Below, in pieces: positions 33,421 to 45,391 of a stretch of 64,000 bases of DNA. A program made the translations under genes and the position numbers. This stretch comes from Larix kaempferi. Lineage: Eukaryota; Streptophyta; Pinopsida; Pinales; Pinaceae. How positions within the stretch are numbered: the stretch's first letter is position 1; the number at the start of each line of letters is the position of its first letter. The stretch is from positions 5,681,501 to 5,745,500 of the forward strand of contig BSBM01000964.1 of NCBI GenBank assembly GCA_027924585.1, read 5' to 3'. Below the pieces are notes generated by a model. It was not told the DNA's origin. It ran no database searches and saw nothing but the letters and a program-made list of their open reading frames with translations.

Positions 33421-36114
33421 ACAAGCCGGGGCTCGACCTCCTGACCTCCAGAAAGCATGCACAGAGTGAAATCCTAAGGATAGTCCACTTGCTGCAGATA
33501 TAGAATGTCCATTGTTATGGCCACCAGCTCTTCTTTGAACCCTATGGCAGACCATGGGCATAGATTGTGAAGTTCATTCGGCCACCGAATGTCATGGGGC
33601 TCTACAGAAAATGGATCTGTGAGAGGGAGAAGTCTTAGACGCACAGTAACATTGGGCTTAGTTGAATTCGATATCTGGATAATCTATTGGATGTCTTCCT
33701 AAACCCTAGTCTGATGGAAACCATTTATCCGGACCTCTAGTCATGAAACTACTTTGATTATCTTTTTCAATTATGGCTGCTACTAGTTTGTTTCGTATTA
33801 AAGCGGAGCAAAGCAGCAAAGAGAAGAATGTAGTTGTTGGTGAGTAGCCTATCAGAGAGAGTGATGGGTTGTTAATCTTGAATTCACCTTCACTGAATTT
33901 ACTTGTTCTTTAATTTGTATATTTTTACTTCTATTATTGTTTTTCCTATTTTGATGGTTTCTTCTCTCTTGAATTAAGAGTCGTAGCATGGCCATGCTAC
34001 CTTTCTTCTTTGCTGGTAATATGCTTCTTTTTTATTCTTTGTATTTGGTCAGACTTTATAATCATAACTGATGTAAATTTCACGTGATGCGCAGTGGGTG
34101 GAGGAGTTATATAAGATATTTTCCCGTTTTATTTGAACCTGGAGCTGCATTTTGTGGCTTTGGTTTAATATATCTACGTGTGTGCAGGTGTACAGGTGTA
34201 GAAAGATTGTGGAGGAACGCTGGACATGCTGATGTCGATCTCTGTAGGCGCAAAACACTAACATGTCAACTCTGAAGGATTCTCATCCGAGGTATTTCTC
34301 ATCTATTATGCACTAAGCACTACTCACTGCCTTAAACAATCTGCGTTGTATTTATAAATAAAAATAGAAACATAAAGACCAGTCGCACTCGTTTTTCTGA
34401 TTGTCACCACATGAATAATCAGCACCTCTCACATCGGCAAATCTTCATATGGGAAACTTCTGTAATTAACTTTGATAAAAGCACATGAAATGCTGAACGG
34501 CCATAGCTCTGAGTAGTTGTATCTGCCAAATGAGAAAAAGAGAGTTCAAAAGAGTATTTCTTATTATTTAGGGATTTATATTAAATACATCAAAGTATCA
34601 ATTAGCAAAATACACCTTGTTGCTAACAACCTTAGAGTTTGTTAGAGTCCACCACTCGAAGCACGTTGTGCAGTTAATTAGTGGGTAAAGGTCAAAAGCG
34701 AACTATAATCATTTCTTTGATTGCAAAATGAAAGTTAGGGATATTATTTAAGCTCAGACGAGAAAATCAGTTTATTGCTGTCTCACTTACGAATTAATTT
34801 TTCTATCTGGATACTAAATTCAATCCGTATTTATATATGAATGTGTTTTTAATGGCGGTTCAGTGTCGTCTTTAATAGCGGAAGTAAAAGTTTAAATACT
34901 TTATTTTTCTAGGCAAAGACAGTTACACAATTTTGACGATGTTTACGTCTTTTAGTTTTCCTTTTTACTGTTTACATTTTGGTTTTTTTTACTTTATTTA
35001 GTTCACGATCTTATTATATAAATGCGTTTTTATAGTTGATTTCAATAATAAGTATATACTTTATTTATTTAATACGAGTTACATGCATTCATGTGCTTGA
35101 CTAATTAGATTTTAATATGTATACCAATTTTATATTCTATTTGTTTTATTAATCAGGAGGTGGATACTTCGGTAAATTCGCTTATAGCTTTGTTTTCCTT
35201 TATTTATCTCATTTTTTTTGTTTATTCTATATTATTTATTTTATTATTGATGTTTGTCTATATTTTTTCTTCCCCTTATTATTGTTATAGATGTATTATT
35301 TGTTAAACATATTTTTTAATATATATATATATATATAATTAAATTTTTTTTATTTATTTTTATATATAAATTTTTAGTATTAAATATATATTTAATTAAT
35401 TAATACATATTTAATTTGTTTATATCTTATAAAAAAAATATTTTTAATTAAATATGTTTTATAGTTTTGCTTTTGAATGATATTTAAAATTAATACTAAT
35501 ACTTTTCCTTGATATATTTGATTTATAATATAATATTTTATTCTTAATGAAATATGTTTTATAATTTCACTTTTGAGTAATATTCTAAATTAATATTGTT
35601 TATACTTTCCGGATTATAGTATGTGTATGTTATTTTTATTCTTAATTGATGCATTTAACATGTTATGAGTAATATTTTAAATTAATATTGTTTATACTTT
35701 CCCCATTTATAATATGTGTATGTTATTTTTATTCTTAATTGATGCATGCGATATACGTATTATTTTGTGATTGCTTTTTAATTTTTTTTGTTAGTTACTT
35801 TTAACATGTATTTGCTAACTTGTTTTTTTATGTTATTTTATAAAATTATAGGTTGTATGTTGGTTTTTATTTTGTGTGTTTGAGTTTTTTTAATAAAATT
35901 GCTTTCAATGTCATGCAAAAATTCTATTTTGAGTGAAGCATAATTATATGATACTTGTGATACTTGTGTTTATTTTTTTTTTAAGATTAATGTATTTGAA
36001 TTTCATATTGCATTGATATAGTAATTTATTAAATTGAGGTATTGGATTTAAATATTGTTTAAATTATTTTAATGTGAATGACATGTTTTATTTTTTAATT
36101 ATATGTGTAATATT
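33421..36114. other. Spacer, increasingly A+T-rich
   Basis: 33421-34300 has mixed composition without a supported frame. From 34300 the DNA becomes very A+T-rich with T-runs, a TA run at 35318-35336, and a local duplication around 35580-35745 (AATATTGTTTATACTTTCC appears twice, followed by TATGTGTATGTTATTTTTAT). No gene, RNA or element terminus recognised. Confidence 0.5.
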
Positions 36115-39100
36115 GTAAGGAAGTTAAGAGGAGGAAGAGGCACTAGGGGAGGTGAAGCGAGGCAAGGGGAAGGGGAGGCGAGTGAAAGGGTGGAGAGGTC
36201 AGGGGTGGGCGAAGAAGGAGGTAGAGGGGGATGGGGAGGAGAGGGTGCATGGAAGCGGGGGGTAGGCGGAGGAGGAGGGGGGGGGAGGGGAGGTAGAGGG
36301 TGATGGGTAGTAGGGGGATTTGGTGGGGGGGGGGGGGGTTAAGGCAACAAAAGAAGGGGAGAAGTAGTGGGAGGTTGTGAAGGGGGAGGTGATGGTGATG
36401 GTGGAGGTGGAGGAGGAGGAGGAGGAGGAAAAAGAGGATGGGTAGCAGGGGAGTGGGTGGGGGAAGATGATAGAGGAAGGGGAGGAGGAGGGGGCTTCTA
36501 TGGAGGCGGGGTACGAGGAGGAGGAAGAGAAAGGGTAGAGGTAGAGAAGGGGGTAGAGAAGGATTGGGATGAGGGGGTGCAGGGGAAGGGGGGAAGGTGA
36601 GAATGGGAGGAGGAGGCAAAGGGGGAGGAGGGGAGATGGAGGAGGAGAAGGTGGAGGGGGGGGAGGTAGGTGGTAGGAATGGGGAGAAGAGGAGTTGTTG
36701 GGGTAAGAGGAGGAGGAGCAGGGGAAAGGGGAGGAAAATGAAGTTGAGAGGAATGTGTAAGGGGGGCGGAAGGCAGGGGTGGTAGGGGGTGGAAGAGTGC
36801 GACGGGGAGGAGGAGGAAAGGGAGGAATAAGATTCGTTGGGGGAGAAGGAGGAGGAGGGGCAAGGGGAGGAAGAGGGGGGTGGGTTCGAGGGTGAGTGGT
36901 AGGGGAAGGTGGGGGAGAGGGGGAGGAAGGAGTGGGCGTGGGTGTGAGGTGCAAGGGTGAGGAAGGAGTTGGAGGAGGAGATGACGGGGCAAAATGGAGG
37001 GAGGTGGCAGATGAGGAGGGGGATGAGGCAGGGTAGGAAGAGGGGTATGGGGAGGAGTGGATGGAGGGGGAGGGGAAAAGGGATGAGTGGGATGAGGAGG
37101 AAGAGAAGGAGAGGTGGGGAGGAGTGGTAAGGGGAGGAGAAGTAGGTAGAGGGGTAGTGAGATGAGGTGGTGCAAGGGGAGGGGTGGAAGGAGGGAGTGG
37201 AAGGAGGAGGAAGATGGGGAGGGAGGAGGCAAGACAAGAAGAGGAACTGTTTGGGGACGAGTAGGAGGAAGGGGAGGGGGATGTATAGGGGGATGGGCAA
37301 TAGGGGGAGTGTGAGGTTGAGTGGGGGGTAGGGGGAAGGGATGAGTGGGAGGAGGAGGAGGGGGATTAGGTGAAGGGGGAGTTGGAGGGGAGGTGGCAGA
37401 GGAGGAGGAGGAATAAGGGGAGGAGGAAGGCGACAGAGGAAGGGGAGGAGTAGGGGGAGGTGATGGTGGAGGAGGAGGAGGAGGAGGAGGAAAAGGAGGA
37501 TGGGGAGCAGGGGAGTGGTTGGGGGAAGGTGATAGAGGAAGGGGAGGAGGAGGGGGCTGCTATGGAGGGGATATAAGAGGAGGAGGAAGAGAAAGGGTAG
37601 AGGTAGAGAAGTGGGTAGAGGTAGAGAAGTGGGTAGAGGTAGAGAAGGGGGTAGAGGGGGATGGGGATGAGGGGGTGCAGGGGAAGGGGGGAAGGTGAGA
37701 GTGGGAGGAGGAGGCGACGGGGGAGGAGAAGGTGGAGGGGGGGGGGGGGGGTATGTGGTAGGCATGGGGAGAAGAGGAGTTATTGGGGTAGGAGGAGGAG
37801 GAGAAGGGGAAAGGGGAGGCAAATGAAGTTGAGAGGGATGTGTAGGGAGGGAGGAAGGTGGGGGTGGTAGGGGGAGGAAGAGTGTGACAAGGAGGAGGAG
37901 GAAAGGGAGGAATAAGTGTCATTAGGGGAGAAGGAGGAGGAGGGACAAGGGTAGGCAGAGGGGGGTGGGTTCGAGGGTGAGTTGTAGGGGAAGTGGGGGG
38001 AGAGGAGGAGGAAGGAGTGGGAGTGGGTGTGAGGTGTGAGGGTGAGTAAGGAGTTGGAGGAGGAGGTGAAGGGGTAGAATGGGGGGAGGTGGTGGAGGAG
38101 GAGGGGGACGAGGCAGGGTAGGAAGAGGGGTATGGGGGGAAAGGGTGGAGGGGGCAGGGAAAAGGGATGAGTGGGATGAGGAGAAATAGGAGGAGAGGTC
38201 GGAAGGAGGGGTAAGTATAGGAGAAGGAAGTAGAGGGGTAGGGAGATGAGGTAGTGCAAGGGGACGAGTGGAAGGAGGAGGAAGATGGGGAGGGAGGAGG
38301 CAGGGTAGGAAGAGAAGTTGTTTGGGGAGGAGGAGGAGGAAGGGGAAATCAATGTATAGGGGGACGGGCAGCAAGGGGAGTGGGAGGTTGAGTGGGGGGG
38401 CAGGGGGAAGGCATGAGTGGGAGGAGTAGGAGGAGGATTAGGTGAAGGGGGAGGTGGAGGGGAGGTGGCAGAGGAGGAGGAGGAAGGAAAGGAATGAGAG
38501 TTGTTGGGGGAGTATGACGAGGGATATGAGGATGGGGAGAAGGGGGTGCAAGGGGAGGGACTGAAGGAAAGTGTGGGAGGAGGAGGAACAGTGGGGGGGA
38601 ACATGGGGTGGAGGAGGTAGGGGATGAAGAGGAGTTATTGAGGAAGGAGTTGGAGGAGGAGGAGGAGGAGGACGGGGGAGGGGAGGCAGAGGGGGATGGG
38701 TAGGAGGGGGATATGGGAGAGGAGGAGGAGGAGGGGGATGGGGATGCAGAGGGGGATGGGTGTCAAGGGTAGTGTAGGAGGGAGGAGGGAGGGAAGGCTG
38801 TGGTGGGGTGGGAATGGTGGAGGTTGAGAAAGAGGATGAGGAGGAGGTAGAGGAGGATGGGTAGGAGGGGGATTCGATGGGGGATGGAAATAATGTAAGG
38901 GGAGGAGGAGGGGGATGATATGGAGGAGGGGGTGGAGGGGGAGGAGGAAAGGGAAGAGTGGGATGAGGAGGAAGATAGGGACACATGGGGGTGGGGGGGA
39001 GGTGGAGGAGGAGGAGGATGAGGGAGTTGAGGAAGAGGAGCTATTGGGGGAGTAAGGGTGGGCAAGAGGAGGACAAGAAGGTAGAGCAGCAGGGGGAGGA

Positions 39101-41607
39101 GGTGGTGCATGGGGAGTGTGGGAATGAGGGAGTGGAAAGAGGTGCAATATGGCGGGTGGAGGAGGCAAGGGAGGAAGAGGAGTTGTTAGGGGAGGAGGAA
39201 AAGGATGGGGAAGGGGAGGTAGAGGGGGATGGGTAGTTGTAGGTTAAGTGTGGGGTAGGGGGAAGTCATGGGTGGGAGGAGTATGAGGGGAAGGGGGAGG
39301 TGGGGCAGGGGCAGAGGTGGAGGATGCAAGTGAAGAAGAAGAGTTTTTGGTGGAGGACGAGGAGGTAGAAGAGGCTAGGGAGGATGGGGTACAGGGGGAG
39401 GGAGTGAAGGAAAGAGTGAGAGGATGAGGAAGGGTGGTTGGGGGAGGATGGGGTGGAGGATACAGGGGAGGAAGAGGAGTTGTTGAGGGAGGAGTGAGAA
39501 GGGGAGGCAGAGGGGTATAGGTAGGAGAGGGAGAGGGGGAGGCATAGGGGCAGTGGGGGGATGATGGAAGGAGGAAGTGGCAGGAGGCAAAGGAGGAGGG
39601 AGGGGATGGAGACAAGTTTTGGGGGGATGAGGAGGCAGAGGGTGATGGGTAGTAGGGGGATTTCATTGGGAGGAAATAAAGGAAGGGGAGGAGGAGGTGC
39701 GAGCTATCGAGGTGGAGGTGATGGTGTAGGTGGTGGAGGAGGAGGATGAGGTAGAGGTGGATGGGTAGGAGGTGGAGTAGGTGGGTGAAGGTGACAAAGG
39801 AAGGGGAGGAGGAGGGGGATGCTATGGAGGATGGGTATGAAGAGGATGAGGTGGAGAAAAGGTAGAGGTAGAGAATGAGGTATAGGGTTATGGGGATGAG
39901 GGATTGTAGGGATAGGTGGAAAGGTGAGAGTGGGAGGAGGAGGCGAAGGGGGGTGAGGGGGGATGAGAGGGATGGAGGAGTAAGAGGCAGATGAGGAGGA
40001 GGAAGGGGGAAGGTAAGGGAAGAAGAGGAGTAATTGGGGGAGGAGGATGAGGAGGGGAAAGGAGAAGATAAGTAGGTAGAGGGAAATGAGGAGGAGGGGT
40101 TCATGGGTAATGGGGATGTGGGAGTGGGAGGAGGAGGAAGAGTGGGAAAAGGAGGAGGTAGGGTGGAAGGTAGGGGAGAAGAGGAGTTATTGCAGGATGA
40201 GAAGGAGGAGGGGAAAGGGGAGGATAAGGAGGTAGAGGGGGATGGAAAGGAGGGGGTTCATGGGGAGGGGGGAGGCGAGAGTGGGAGGAGGAGGAAGAGT
40301 GGGGCAGGGAGGAGGCATAGGAGGAGGGAGGGGAGGAATAAGAGTTTTTGGGGGAGAAAGAGGAGGAGGGGCAATGGGAGGAAAAGTGGGGTGGATAGGA
40401 GGGGGAGAGGGATGGGATGTGGGGAGAGAGGGGAACATAGGAGTGGGAGGGGGAGTGGGAGGTGAGGGGGATGAAAGAGGACAAGGAGGGGAAGAAGAGG
40501 GGGGTGGGGGCAGAGGAGGAGTGGGAGGAGGGGGAGGAGGCAAAGGAGGAAGAAGATTTATTGGGAGAGGAGGAGGAGGATGGGAAAGGGGAGGTATAGA
40601 AGGCCCCACTGGGGGATGTGGGGAGTGTAGAAGGAGGTAGAGGGGAATGGGGAGGAGGGAGTCGAGGGGGAAAGGGAAAGGTTGGAGTTGTATGAGGAGG
40701 AAGAGGGGTAGAGGTGGGAAGGATGGGGAGGAGGTGTCGGGGAGGAAGAGGTGGTGGAGGTTTAGGAGGCAGGGGAGGAAGAGGAGTTGTTGGGGGAGTA
40801 GGAGGAGAAGGTGGAATGGGAGGAGCAAGAGCTAGAGGTGTAGGGGGAGGAGGTGGTGCAGGGAGGAGGAGGAGGAAGATCGAGGGGGAGGAAGCACGGG
40901 AGGAAGAGGATTTATTTGGGGAGGAGGAGGAGGAGGAATGGGAAGGAGAAGTATAGGGGAAGTGGGAGGTTGAATGGGGGGTGTGGGGGAGGAAGGATTG
41001 GGAGGAGGAGGAAGAGGAGGTTATGGGGGAGAATGATGGGTAGGGGAAGAGGAGGAGGAGGTGGAGGGGGAGGAGACAAGGGAGGAAGAAGAGTTGTTGG
41101 GGGAGTACAAGGAGGGAGAAGGGGATGGGGGGGAGGGGGTGTAGGGGGATGGAGTGAAGGAAAGAGTGGGAGGAGGAGGAATATGGGGGGGGAAGGATGG
41201 GGTGTAGGATTCATGGGAGGAAGAGGAATTCTTGAGGGAGGAGGAAGTGGAAGTGGAAGGGGAAGCAGAGGGGGATGGATAGGAGGGAGAGTGTGGGGTG
41301 AGTTGAAGGAGTGAGTGGGAGGATGAGGAGAAGAAGTGGGAGGAGGCAAGGGATGAGTTAGGGGAGGAAGAGGATTTGTTGTTGGAGGAGGGGGAGGGGA
41401 AGTAGGAGGGGGTAGAGGGGGATGGGGAGGAGGGTGATGAAGGCAGGAGTGGGGCTAGGAGGAAGAGGAGGGGGGGAGGAGGGAAGGGAGGAGGGAAGGG
41501 AGAAAGAGGGGTTGTTGGGTGAGGAGGGGCAGGAGGAGGAAGAGGGGGAAGAGGGGCATGGGTAGGAGGGGGAGTAGGAGGGGAAGTGAAGGGCAGGGGG
41601 AAGGTAT
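36115..41607. repeat. Polypurine tract, 5.5 kb (G/A on + strand) with higher-order repeats
   Basis: The + strand is almost only G and A. The phrase GGAAGAGGAGTTGTTGGGG and close variants recur many times. Larger blocks repeat: the block near 36449-36520 (GATAGAGGAAGGGGAGGAGG) returns near 37507-37570, and the block near 36650-36765 (AATGAAGTTGAGAGG) returns near 37731-37850, offsets of about 1,060-1,080 bp. A related block is at about 39780-39830. All long frames here (up to 559 codons on minus, Pro, Leu and Ser-rich) are by-products of base composition. The strand bias is opposite to the tract at 1180-4300. Confidence 0.9.
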
Positions 41608-41612
41608 GTGTC
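41608..41612. other. Target-site duplication (left) of TE-E
   Basis: GTGTC, repeated at 46330-46334. Confidence 0.9.
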
Positions 41613-42559
41613 TGATGCAAGTCACCCTATGGGATACTTTCTTGCTTAACAATACACATGACATAACCACAATGCTTACACAAACAAGGTGTAGAACAAG
41701 ATGCCATAAGTGGCTTATATTACTTCTTAGAAATCGGTTAGAATGCAAATAACTATAAGCAAATAATTAACTACAATTGGCCTTAGCTGTTACAACTTAG
41801 AAGTAATTGTCGTGTGCTCTCCCTATGTGTCGACCTCACCCTCTCTTGGTTCGCCACAAAGCTCTGATCTATGGTCTCAACTCTCTAGACTTCGGCCAGT
41901 GTGACTCTTCACAATTCTTTCAACTTTGCCTTCTGCACTCTCCCTTTTGTCCCCTAGACTGAATACCTTCTCTTCCTCTTCTACTCTGCGGTTGTTGTTC
42001 CCAAGACTATGGTAATCTCGAGACATGCATCCCTCTCTATTCACCGATCCAGCCAAATCCTACGAACCTGCACTATCAGCTTCTAGCCGTGCTGTACAGT
42101 CTCTTCCCATGACATCCCCTAACATGTCCTTGACCAACTTGCAATAACTATAATAACTTCCTCAACAACCCTGAGCGGCTACTAGGTACAGTCCCTTGAC
42201 TTTCTATCCTTTCAACCCTGCTAGAGCAGTCAGTCTCACCACGACCTTCCTGTTGGTTCATTCTTTTCCCAATTACACTTGGCTTCGCCAAACCCTGTCG
42301 TGTCGTAGTTCGACCTCTTGTCGACTACCCGACAACTTACGTCGCCCGTCACTTGTCGACCATTTCTTGTCGATCCTTGACCTCTCGCAACATCTACTAT
42401 TCCTTCAGTTGGTTGCACCCCAACTATTTTTGCTCAACTTGTTGGCTTTGACAAGTCAACCTGCTCTCCGCACCACTGGTCATCAGCACTCCCACTAGTT
42501 GACTCCCTTCAGTCGATCAACCTCAACTGATTTGCCTAGGTCCCGATGCTCCTGCATCA
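41613..42559 (-). repeat. 3' LTR of TE-E
   Basis: 947 bp, ending TGCATCA on +. It diverges visibly more from its partner than the TE-B or TE-D LTR pairs do, with small indels, suggesting an older insertion. Many CTTGTCGACT-like words. Confidence 0.9.
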
Positions 42560-42753
42560 GACTCCCTACGTGAAAAATAATTCGACTATTCCATTAGTCT
42601 CCTGAACTCCTCTTTGGAAATCCACGTTGCTTCCTGCAACTCATCATTTATCCATCGCACCAAGTATTCCTTCATGCACGATCTGTGAGTATGCCCTACT
42701 TCGCATTCGTTGATTACTTCTGCGATCCCTTCTTTGTGTCGGTCTGGAATCTG

Positions 42754-43845
42754 TTATGTCCAGTCGATACTTGTTCCTTCCTCCTTTTTGCTGCTTGACC
42801 CTTCTTCAAATTTGTACAGGTCTGAGATGTTGAACATTGCTAAAATGTTCAAGTCTTCCGGTAATTCCAACACATATGCATTGTCCGAAAGCTTCGTCAG
42901 AATCTTGCATGGCCGTATCTTCTTCAACTTTAGCTTGTTGTACATTCCTCTCGGAAATTTCTCCTTTCGCAAGTAGGCATAGACTAAGTCCCCTTCTTGG
43001 AATGAAAGTAGCCTCTTTCTCCGGTCGGCTCTCAACTTGTGGGCCGCATTACTTTTCTCGATACGCTTTCGCACATTTTCATGAACTTCATGCATATGCT
43101 CTATGAATGATTCTACATCCGTGCTCTTCCTGGTTTTTGTCAGCATTTCAACCAAATCTACCACTACTTGTGGACTCCTCCCTTGAAAAATATGGAATGG
43201 GCTCAATCGTGTCGATCGATTCACAGAATTCTTATATGCAAACTCTGCCTGTGCCAACACATTTTCCCACTGCTTGGGTCTGTCGGCCGCTAAACATCTC
43301 AGAAGGTTTCCCAAACTTCAGTTTACAACCTTGGTTTGTCCGTCCGTTTGAGGATGATGTGCCAAGCTAAACTCTAACTTCGTGTCGAGTTTCTTCCATA
43401 GGGTCCTCTAGAAATGCCCCATGAATTTCATATCCTGATCCAACATGATACACTTTGGAAACCCATACAGCCTGACTATTTCCTTAAAGAATAGCACAGC
43501 GATCCTTGTGGCATCACTTGTTTTCTTACATGGTATGAAATGTGCCATCTTCAAAAATCTGTCGACTACAACAACTATTGAGTCACTTCCCTATTGAGTC
43601 CTTAGTAATCCTAACACAAAATCCATGCTAAGATGCTCCCATGGGTTCTCTAATACCGGAAATGGTGTATACAACCCCGTGTTCTGACTGCTTCCTTTTT
43701 CCAACTGGAAAATTTGACATTGTCGAACCCATCTTCCAACATCTGTCGACATCCTTGGCCATAAATACTTTTCTTCAACCAGTGCTTTGGTCTTGTCGAT
43801 CCCAAAGTGTCCTGTTAACCCACCATTATGAAACTCTTGGATTAC
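42754..43845 (-). pseudogene. Integrase of TE-E
   Basis: Integrase normally joins element cDNA to the genome. The order on the minus strand is: HHCC zinc-binding region at about 43690-43840 (FHNGGLTGHFGIDKT and CQIF), the catalytic core from about 43300-43680 with Asp in VVVVDRF and Asp in MLDQDMKF, and a C-terminal domain in the open piece 42754-43314 (FQEGDLVYAYLRKEKFPRG, KLKLKKIRPCKIL). At about 43330 the third catalytic acid, normally Glu in GQTEVVN, reads Lys by a G-to-A change, so the enzyme is dead even apart from the stops. It ends after NISDLYKFEEGSS without a clear chromodomain. Confidence 0.88.
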
Positions 43846-43924
43846 GTTCTCGACATTTCAACCCGATCTTGTCGATGACTTCTGTCAACACAAGATTCTC
43901 TGTACTTCCACTATCAACTATGGT
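43840..43924 (-). pseudogene. Truncated aspartic protease of TE-E
   Basis: About 28 codons remain, with the active-site motif DSGS in IVDSGSTENLV, then the sequence passes directly into the integrase zinc-binding region. The missing remainder of protease, RT and RNase H (normally over 2 kb) marks an internal deletion with its junction near 43840. Confidence 0.85.
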
Positions 43925-43930
43925 CTTGCA

Positions 43931-45151
43931 ACACCATTATCCGATCCACACCTTCATTTGAAAGATCGCCTTCTGTTGTGATGGTTCCATCGAATCACGT
44001 TGATCTTCCTGGATCAAGGCTCTCTGAACCGTCAAATTTTGGTTCTTGCTTTTCTCACCTCCACTGCTATCTGATGCCGATTCTTCCCTCTCGTTGACTT
44101 GCTCATCCTTTTGACGTCTAGGTTTTGACTCTTCTGCAGTATGTAGGTTTTCTGGGCACTCATATGCCTTGTGTCCCATTCCTTGACATTTGTAACAGAT
44201 TATGGCTTGTCTGTTAGCTCCCTTATTATTGGATGGACCACTTCTACTATACACGCCTCGACCGTGGTTCTCACAACCATCACGTCGGTTCTCTTACACT
44301 CTTTCTTTTGTCTATGTCCCTTCTATGTGTCGACTATTTTTGACACCTTCTTTCCTGTATCCGCTACCTTGACCCTTCATAGAGACAGTCTTTCCACCCC
44401 AACCAGTCATCCTACCTCTGGTCACTACAGACTTCCTTGACAGTTTCTCCTCCGCCTTCAGAGCTAACTGATAGGCTTCTCCGACTGCTCTGAATCTTGA
44501 CATGCTGGGTTCATCCTGAATATTGTATTTCAAGCCATTTACATATCTAGCGATAGATTCTTCTCCTTCATCAGTTTGTCTTGACCGAATCAACAATCGG
44601 TAGAACTCCTCTGTGTACTGTTTCATGGTCATTTCCTTCTGTGGAAAGTTTTGTAGCTTTCAGAACAAGGAAACCACATAGTCATTTGGCAAGAACTTCC
44701 CCTTCAAATTGGCAACCATTCTGTCCCAAGACTTGATTTTCTCCTTGCCTTTCTTGAGTCTGTCAACCTGTACATTGTCCCACCACAACGAGGCATGACC
44801 CTTCAACCTTAGACATGCAGTCTTAACCTGCTTAGGATCCTCAATCTGCTCTACGTCGAAGTATTTCTTCATCTCTCTGAACTAGTCGATCAAGTCTTCT
44901 CGGTCCAAGCTTCCTGAGTACGTATGCACATCTATCTTCGCTTGACCTCTCATTTCTGTCAGAAGCTTGATGAGTTTTTCCTCTGGTTCTTCTACTGTGG
45001 CTTCCCGAGCTTCCACTTCTTCGACATCCTCGTCGTTGTGGTCCAGTGCTTTAGGAATGCAACCACATCTCTGGTTTTCTTTAATCGCTGCGACTTCATT
45101 TGTCAATGTCTGCATCATTTGAATGCATTCTTCGAACATCTTACAATCCAC
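43931..45151 (-). pseudogene. Gag of TE-E
   Basis: Four open pieces separated by single stops. The N-terminal piece (44882-45151) is a likely coiled coil, acidic in its middle. The capsid part follows (FDVEQIEDPKQVKTACLRL, HASLWWDNVQVDRL, MTMKQYTEEFYRLL). The last piece (43937-44254) holds a CCHC zinc knuckle CYKCQGMGHKAYEC with all four ligands, for RNA binding. Stops near 44879, 44657 and 44309 break it. Gag would form the particle; this copy could not make it whole. Confidence 0.88.
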
Positions 45152-45239
45152 TTTGATGGCTGCTGCACCATGCGCTCTTCATCCTTGGATATTAATGCCT
45201 CTATGAGCCATTTTCAACATTCATTGAAAACTCTCACAC

Positions 45240-45391
45240 TTCTGGGCTCTGATACCAACTGACGCAAGTCGGGTTGGTATAGTTGTCTTCTCCAACCGAA
45301 CTTGCTTCCGGGCTCTGATACCAACTGATGCAAGTCAAGTTGGTATAGTCGTCTTCTCCAACCGGACTCACTTCTGGGCTCTGATACCAAC
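45240..45391 (-). repeat. Three tandem copies of the PBS region (66-bp period)
   Basis: The initiator-Met PBS TGGTATCAGAGC (minus strand) occurs at 45246-45257, 45312-45323 and 45378-45389, exactly 66 bp apart. Each unit includes CTGATGCAAGTC-like bases equal to the LTR end, so the duplicated unit spans the LTR/PBS junction. Only the copy at 45378 lies 2 nt from the present LTR end. Confidence 0.93.

Noticed and set aside
36103-41620. Frames of up to 559 codons in the G/A tract (extensin-like at first sight)
   Set aside because: No SPPPP periodicity, signal peptide or conserved motif, and several frames of the same strand are open at once. Base composition explains them.
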